Shown here piece by piece: positions 60,002 through 64,000 of a stretch of DNA of 64,000 nt. Origin of the DNA: Candidatus Obscuribacterales bacterium (GTDB lineage Bacteria > Cyanobacteriota > Vampirovibrionia > Obscuribacterales > Obscuribacteraceae). The stretch's first letter is position 1, and every line of letters starts with the position of its first letter. A program made the translations under genes and the position numbers. The stretch is from contig JAGVKB010000030.1 in NCBI GenBank assembly GCA_020050835.1, positions 1-64,000 on the forward strand, in the 5' to 3' direction. Below the pieces are notes generated by a model. It did not search any database. It had not been told where the DNA came from and saw nothing but the letters and a program-made list of their open reading frames with translations.

Positions 60002-60742
60002 ATGATCGAAGAATCCAATCCAGAAACTCATTCGAGTCCCGCTATCAAAGTGCTCCTGGTCGAAGATCATGCCTTGACAAGGATGGGTCTGAAAGCGGCT
60101 CTCAAGAGAACGACAGATATCTCTGTCGTCGGTGAAGCTAGCAATGGCGAAGAAGCGCTCGCGGCTGCTGACAGCCTGAATCCAGATGTAATTTTGATGG
60201 ACGTAGGAATGCCTCACATGGATGGCATACAGGCAACCCAAAAGATTCGTGATAAAAATCCTGCGGCCAAAGTAATCATGCTCACACAGCACGACAATGA
60301 TCGTGACATTCTCGCTTCTTTAGCGGCAGGGGCGTCCGGATACTGCCTCAAAGACGTAGAACCAGAAAGGCTCTATATCGCCATTCGTTCAGTCAACGCG
60401 GGCGATGCCTGGCTAGACGCTACCATCGCCGGTCGTGTTTTGCGGCACTATTCAACGCAAGAGGCAAAGCCTTCTGCGGAAGCGCAGCCTGCCCCTGTCA
60501 AATCTTCAGCTCCCCAGCCAGAGTCGCAGCCAATGGATAGGCCTTTTGCCGAGCCTTTATCGGCTAGAGAACTGGAAGTTCTGAAGCTGATTGTCGATGG
60601 GCTCTCGAATCAAGAAATTGCCGATAAACTGATTATTTCTCTTGCTACCGCCAAGACGCATGTTCGCAACATTTTAAATAAACTTGCTGTTGATGACAGG
60701 ACACAGGCGGCCGTTCACGCTATGCGTCGCGGCCTTGTCTGA
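60002..60742 (+). CDS. NarL/LuxR-family response regulator
   Basis: The 246-residue protein has a receiver domain (residues about 15-135) with acidic pocket VEDH, the phospho-acceptor Asp in VILMDVGMPHMDG near 66, Thr in MLTQHD and Lys in GYCLKDV. A Pro/Gln/Ala linker (about 155-180) follows, then a GerE helix-turn-helix LSARELEVLKLIVDGLSNQEIADKLIISLATAKTHVRNIL. Functionally it would resemble DosR when paired with the globin-coupled kinase. Confidence 0.92.
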   Translation: MIEESNPETHSSPAIKVLLVEDHALTRMGLKAALKRTTDISVVGEASNGEEALAAADSLNPDVILMDVGMPHMDGIQATQKIRDKNPAAKVIMLTQHDNDRDILASLAAGASGYCLKDVEPERLYIAIRSVNAGDAWLDATIAGRVLRHYSTQEAKPSAEAQPAPVKSSAPQPESQPMDRPFAEPLSARELEVLKLIVDGLSNQEIADKLIISLATAKTHVRNILNKLAVDDRTQAAVHAMRRGLV

Positions 60743-60763
60743 GGTCCTGAATCAAGCTGGACA

Positions 60764-61006
60764 TTAGGCCGTTTTAGCAGGCGTACTTTCGACACAGCCT
60801 CTTGATCGCAGGCTGTTGATTCGCACTTCTGTGGGCGCATGATTGCCACCGAACATGATGCTTGCCTTGACACGCCGGTCGATACTGTACCTAACAGATA
60901 CGGCTTTACGGCTGGACGTGTGCGGTATACCCATCACTATCAGATAAGCGACTGGAAATGGCCGCATCAAAAGTTCGGGAGCAGGCAGAAAACCATGCGC
61001 TTTCAC
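60764..61006 (-). CDS. Possible 80-aa protein coupled to the CoA-transferase gene
   Basis: A GTG at 61006 overlaps the CoA-transferase stop (GTGA), giving a coupled frame. Its later part (SVRYSIDRRVKASIMFGGNHAPTEVRINSLRSRGC) loosely recalls a PilZ-like strand pattern, but the PilZ Arg motif is not clear. It may be a real gene or chance. Confidence 0.3.
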   Translation of the reverse strand: MKAHGFLPAPELLMRPFPVAYLIVMGIPHTSSRKAVSVRYSIDRRVKASIMFGGNHAPTEVRINSLRSRGCVESTPAKTA

Positions 61007-62355
61007 TTCAGCCAGGGCAGCGACCGTAGGTCCTTCTCAAGATCGCGCCGAAAATCCGGGTGGGCGATGCTGACTAACGCTCTTACTCTCTCTCTCAGCG
61101 TCTTGCCATAGAGTTGCGCCACTCCGTATTCAGTAACTACATAATGTACATCGGCGCGAGATGTGACGACACCGCTACCGGGCTCTAGACTGGCGGTGAT
61201 TCTTGAGACCTTTCCGTTCTTGGCGGTTGATGGCATGGCGATTATTGCCTTGCCACCCTTGGAGCGCGAGGCCCCTCTTATAAAATCGACCTGTCCGCCA
61301 AAGCCGCTGTACAAGTAATTGCCGATGGAGTCGGCAACTACCTGACCGGTCACATCTACCTGTAGCGCCGAATTTATCGCCGTCATTTTGTAATTTCTTG
61401 AGATCACGAACGGATCGTTGATGAAGTCGCTGGTTTGGAACTCCATGAGCGGGTTATTGTCCACGAAGTCGTAGAGCCGCCTGGTTCCCATGACGAAGCT
61501 TACCGCTACTTTGCCGGGGAGCACCGTTTTGGCATCGTTGGTCACTACACCCTGTTCGATTAAATCCACTATACCGTCAGACAGCATCTCGCTGTGTACA
61601 CCGAGATTTCGTTTAGTGCTCAAGTACTTGAGCACCGCATTTGGTATCGCTCCTATCCCCAGCTGAATTGTTGCTTCGTCGTCTACCAGCCCCGCAACAT
61701 TCCTGCCAATGGCTTCCTCTACAGCGGTAGGCACTGCCGGATGTAACTCCGGCAGTGGATGATTGCTTTCCACTATGCGGTCGAGCCTGCTTACATGAAC
61801 AAATGAGCGCCCAAGCGTTCGTGGCATTTGTTTGTTGACTTCAGCTATCACCAGGCGCGCCCGCTTGCGCGCAGCAATTGTGCAATCGACTGAAACCCCA
61901 TAGCTGCAAAAGCCATGAGCATCCGGTGGCGATACCTGAATCAAGCAGACATCTACCGGCACTTCTCCTGACTCAAACAAACCAGGAATCTCGCTTAGAA
62001 ATATTGGCATGTACTCGGCACGCCCTTCATTTACGGCCTTTCTCACATTCGGGCCAATAAACAATGCGTGTAGTTTGAATGAATTGCCGTACCTCTCCTC
62101 GACGTATTCTGCCTTGCCCAGGGTTAAAATATGCAGTACTTTCACATCCGCAAGCTCTGAGGCTCTCCCAACCATCCCATTGACGAGTATTTCGGGTGCC
62201 GCAGCGTGTGAATGGATGTAGACAGAATCCCTTGATTTGATAACTTGAACAGCTTCCTGAGCGCTCATAACTTTGCGCGCGTAGTCTTCCTGCCAGCTCA
62301 TTGTGGCGCCTGTACTCAATTTCGGCTCCTCGACTAATAGTCCCTCTCCAGTCAT
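61003..62355 (-). CDS. Acetyl-CoA hydrolase/4-hydroxybutyrate CoA-transferase family
   Basis: The start ATG 62355 (450 residues) is preceded by GGGAG. The catalytic Glu is in LGVHSEMLSDGIVDL near residue 255; FGGQVDFIRGASRS is the CoA-binding glycine loop, and TEYGVAQLYGKTLRERV closes the domain. The enzyme exchanges CoA between acyl-CoA and acetate or another short acid, giving ATP-sparing acetate or butyrate metabolism. It is part of the low-oxygen island together with xfp. Confidence 0.92.
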   Translation of the reverse strand: MTGEGLLVEEPKLSTGATMSWQEDYARKVMSAQEAVQVIKSRDSVYIHSHAAAPEILVNGMVGRASELADVKVLHILTLGKAEYVEERYGNSFKLHALFIGPNVRKAVNEGRAEYMPIFLSEIPGLFESGEVPVDVCLIQVSPPDAHGFCSYGVSVDCTIAARKRARLVIAEVNKQMPRTLGRSFVHVSRLDRIVESNHPLPELHPAVPTAVEEAIGRNVAGLVDDEATIQLGIGAIPNAVLKYLSTKRNLGVHSEMLSDGIVDLIEQGVVTNDAKTVLPGKVAVSFVMGTRRLYDFVDNNPLMEFQTSDFINDPFVISRNYKMTAINSALQVDVTGQVVADSIGNYLYSGFGGQVDFIRGASRSKGGKAIIAMPSTAKNGKVSRITASLEPGSGVVTSRADVHYVVTEYGVAQLYGKTLRERVRALVSIAHPDFRRDLEKDLRSLPWLK

Positions 62356-62367
62356 CGCCTTTTACTC

Positions 62368-62656
62368 CCTTATCTGTACCCTGTGCGTGGCCCAAGTATT
62401 GCAAAGATAATACGATCTCACCAGTGTCTCTATAAATCAGAAGCGCCTCTTCGGCGGGATAGAAGTACTTTCTGAATGGCAGGATTGTCCTTAGCGTTTC
62501 GACGGCGATTTCGTCAGCCAACTCCACCTTGCGGAATGAATGAGACTGGTCCGACACCTTCACTGATGCATAGACAGCTCCCAGAGAAGTCAATGATTGG
62601 AAGAACTGATCAAACGAGACTTTGTGAATGGATACAGCAATGGCGGCCTCAGGCAT
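62368..62656 (-). pseudogene. N-terminal fragment of a 4Fe-4S hydrogenase-type subunit
   Basis: The minus-strand frame from ATG 62656 reads SFDQFFQSLTSLGAVYASVKVSD, then ILPFRKYFYPAEEALLIYR. That matches the start of the iron-sulfur beta subunits of group 3b hydrogenase/sulfhydrogenase and AsrA-type proteins. After YRDTGEIVLS the cysteine clusters expected later never appear, and the frame runs into the CoA-transferase gene. It looks truncated by a deletion. Its start overlaps the end of the maturation protease gene. Confidence 0.5.
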
Positions 62657-63230
62657 CGCGCCTCAACGTCTCCAGTACTGTAGTCACAAGTAGCGAGAGA
62701 TTTCTTGCAAGATGTGGCAGCTTTACTTCCAATGTTCTGCTTAGGTTCTCTGTCCAATCAACGTCGTCAACTTCAACTCCAATAAAGACGACGCGTTTAG
62801 GTAGTGTGCGATCCTGCTTAGCGATACGCAGCTCGCCTGCTAGAGAAAACCCATGACAGGACCCTATATTCATGATCGTGGCTCTCTCTGACATGGCTCC
62901 CAGGTCCATGATAGAAACGCTGCCCGGTGCAGTACCGTTCTGAGTAGAATCTATAACGATTGCTGCCCTATGACCAGAGAGGCAGTCACTGAGAAAACCA
63001 GTATAAGTGCCGAGTTCGAATCGGCAGACATCTTTCAATGCCGACTCCGGAAGCATGTTGCATAAAACGGAGGCGAGACCATCGTCTCCACGCAATGAAT
63101 TGCCAATTGTGATGAGGGCAAGCCCTGATGGCTCTTTCAATACTTTGTGGGCGCAATGCGCATTGTCTAGCCTTTTAACGCTCTGCATGACCTTTTCCTG
63201 ATTCGTAGCCGCTACCGGCTGAGCATCCAT
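62649..63230 (-). CDS. Hydrogenase maturation protease
   Basis: The HyaD/HybD/HoxW-family nickel-dependent endopeptidase is 193 residues: LALITIGNSLRGDDGLASVL with the first metal Asp or Glu, IVIDSTQNGTAPGSV with the second, and GSCHGFSLAGELRIA with the His. Such proteases remove the C-terminal tail of [NiFe]-hydrogenase large subunits. No large subunit is present in the window, only a truncated Fe-S subunit fragment, so the hydrogenase may be lost or lie elsewhere. Confidence 0.85.
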   Translation of the reverse strand: MDAQPVAATNQEKVMQSVKRLDNAHCAHKVLKEPSGLALITIGNSLRGDDGLASVLCNMLPESALKDVCRFELGTYTGFLSDCLSGHRAAIVIDSTQNGTAPGSVSIMDLGAMSERATIMNIGSCHGFSLAGELRIAKQDRTLPKRVVFIGVEVDDVDWTENLSRTLEVKLPHLARNLSLLVTTVLETLRRDA

Positions 63231-63370
63231 TTAAATCCTGGCATGGCAGCTCTATTTACGAATCGTTCGAACGACTGACGTTTCGCCTGCCTCCAATCAT
63301 TCCTACGATCAATTCGCCCAACGGCACATGCATGGTTCAATCGGAGAAGCTCCGATGGAGGGTGCGAGTT

Positions 63371-64000
63371 ATGACTTTCAAGAAAATCCTTGTGGCGCTC
63401 GATGGCTCTCAAAATAGCCAGATCGCCGCTAATTATGGTTTTTGGTTGGCTTCCAATCTACAAGCTGACCTTGCTGGACAACATGTTGTTGACCCTCGAC
63501 TGGTGGACTTGTTCATTGAGCCGGAGTTTGCCGAAGAATTAGGTTTCAGTCAATCAATTGAAACATCAGAAAAGGTCTTTTCTGCCTTACGAAAAATTGG
63601 CAAAGTAATACTTGACTTGTTTTCCAAGGAAGCTGCCGGTCGGGGCTTCAAAACAACCACCTTTCTCGACGAGGGCTATATCGTAGACGAGATACTCAAG
63701 TATGCCGAAGAGTTCGACTTGCTAGTCATGGGTCATCGAGGGCGCGGACAGAAGAAGCTACCCACTGGGCTGATGCTCGGTTCTGTAGCTGAACGCGTCG
63801 TCGTTGGGTCTGATGTGCCAGTCTTGATTACCGTGCAGCCGGTGACCGAGATCAAGCAAATCTTAGTTGCGTTCGATGGCAGTGAACCATCGCGCGGCGC
63901 GCTCTTGATGGCGGAGAATCTGGCAAAGCGAACCGAGTCGAAACTGAAAGCCCTAACCATCATCCCTTCTGAAAAGCACAAGGAAGATGCCAGGATTATA
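63371..64000 (+). CDS. Tandem universal stress protein (3' end outside window)
   Basis: ATG 63371, with GGAGGG upstream, opens a frame that continues to the end of the window (210 codons). The first Usp domain has FKKILVALDGSQNSQ and the ATP-binding loop MGHRGRGQKKLPTGLMLGSVAERVV near residues 120-145. A second Usp domain begins ITEIKQILVAFDGSEPSRGAL-like near residue 160 (EIKQILVAFDGSEPS). Two-domain Usp proteins of this kind (Rv2623 type) belong to the hypoxia/NO dormancy regulon in mycobacteria. It is the second Usp of the island. Confidence 0.88.
   Translation, partial: MTFKKILVALDGSQNSQIAANYGFWLASNLQADLAGQHVVDPRLVDLFIEPEFAEELGFSQSIETSEKVFSALRKIGKVILDLFSKEAAGRGFKTTTFLDEGYIVDEILKYAEEFDLLVMGHRGRGQKKLPTGLMLGSVAERVVVGSDVPVLITVQPVTEIKQILVAFDGSEPSRGALLMAENLAKRTESKLKALTIIPSEKHKEDARII

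Noticed and set aside
62027-62370. Continuation of the Fe-S fragment frame into the CoA-transferase gene
   Set aside because: The overlap of more than 300 bases with a clearly conserved gene and the lack of expected cysteines show this part is not functional coding.

Overview
The window is about 50% GC, gene-dense and bacterial. No rRNA, complete tRNA or core housekeeping gene fixes the taxonomy. Several secreted or modular proteins (27.2-31.3 kb and 34.9-39.9 kb) carry low-complexity, repeat-built architectures that I associate with non-photosynthetic relatives of Cyanobacteria (Vampirovibrionia/Melainabacteria, Obscuribacterales type). That placement is an inference.

Region 1 (1 to about 21.6 kb) is an integrative element. 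Its right end is a tyrosine integrase beside a 3' fragment of a tRNA-Arg(ACG) gene, which looks like an attachment site. The backbone genes are on the minus strand: a GP88-like protein, two small unknowns, a DUF7007-like protein, ribbon-helix-helix proteins and an excisionase. The excisionase gene is split by a complete group II intron (17201-19138); removing the intron restores one clean 80-residue frame. A metal and metalloid resistance cargo (2.2-16.1 kb) sits inside the backbone. It has a CDF exporter and CmtR-like repressor, a CzcCBA efflux system with an extra lipoprotein, a P1B-4 ATPase, decayed EamA and CDF genes, and an arsR-arsI-arsC-ACR3 operon. Two dif-like 11-6-11 dyads lie at the cargo-backbone junctions. 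Two large hairpins with identical stems and different loops bracket a four-gene backbone block.

Region 2 (21.7-34.5 kb) is chromosomal but disturbed. It has a degenerate duplication around an IS6-type remnant, a phosphoketolase, lineage-type modular proteins, an arsI fragment, and a P1B ATPase with an RcnR/CsoR-type regulator and operator.

Region 3 (34.9-40.1 kb) encodes a roughly 1,280-residue secreted protein with an EF-hand, a calpain-like domain and five GHxPP...VCYG repeats. A divergent gene encodes a protein with a similar N-terminal beta domain.

Region 4 (40.3-64 kb) reads as a nitric-oxide, low-oxygen and stress island. It contains quinol NO reductase, a fluoride-riboswitch-controlled crcB/DUF190 operon, a single-domain globin, an MddA-like methyltransferase, an ArsR/rhodanese pair, a beta-CASP nuclease, a GNAT, two P2-type cation ATPases, two universal stress proteins, an inactive-looking serine recombinase, a globin-coupled histidine kinase with a divergent NarL-type regulator, a CoA-transferase, and a remnant of a hydrogenase locus. 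The content resembles a DosRST-like hypoxia/NO regulon gathered in one place.
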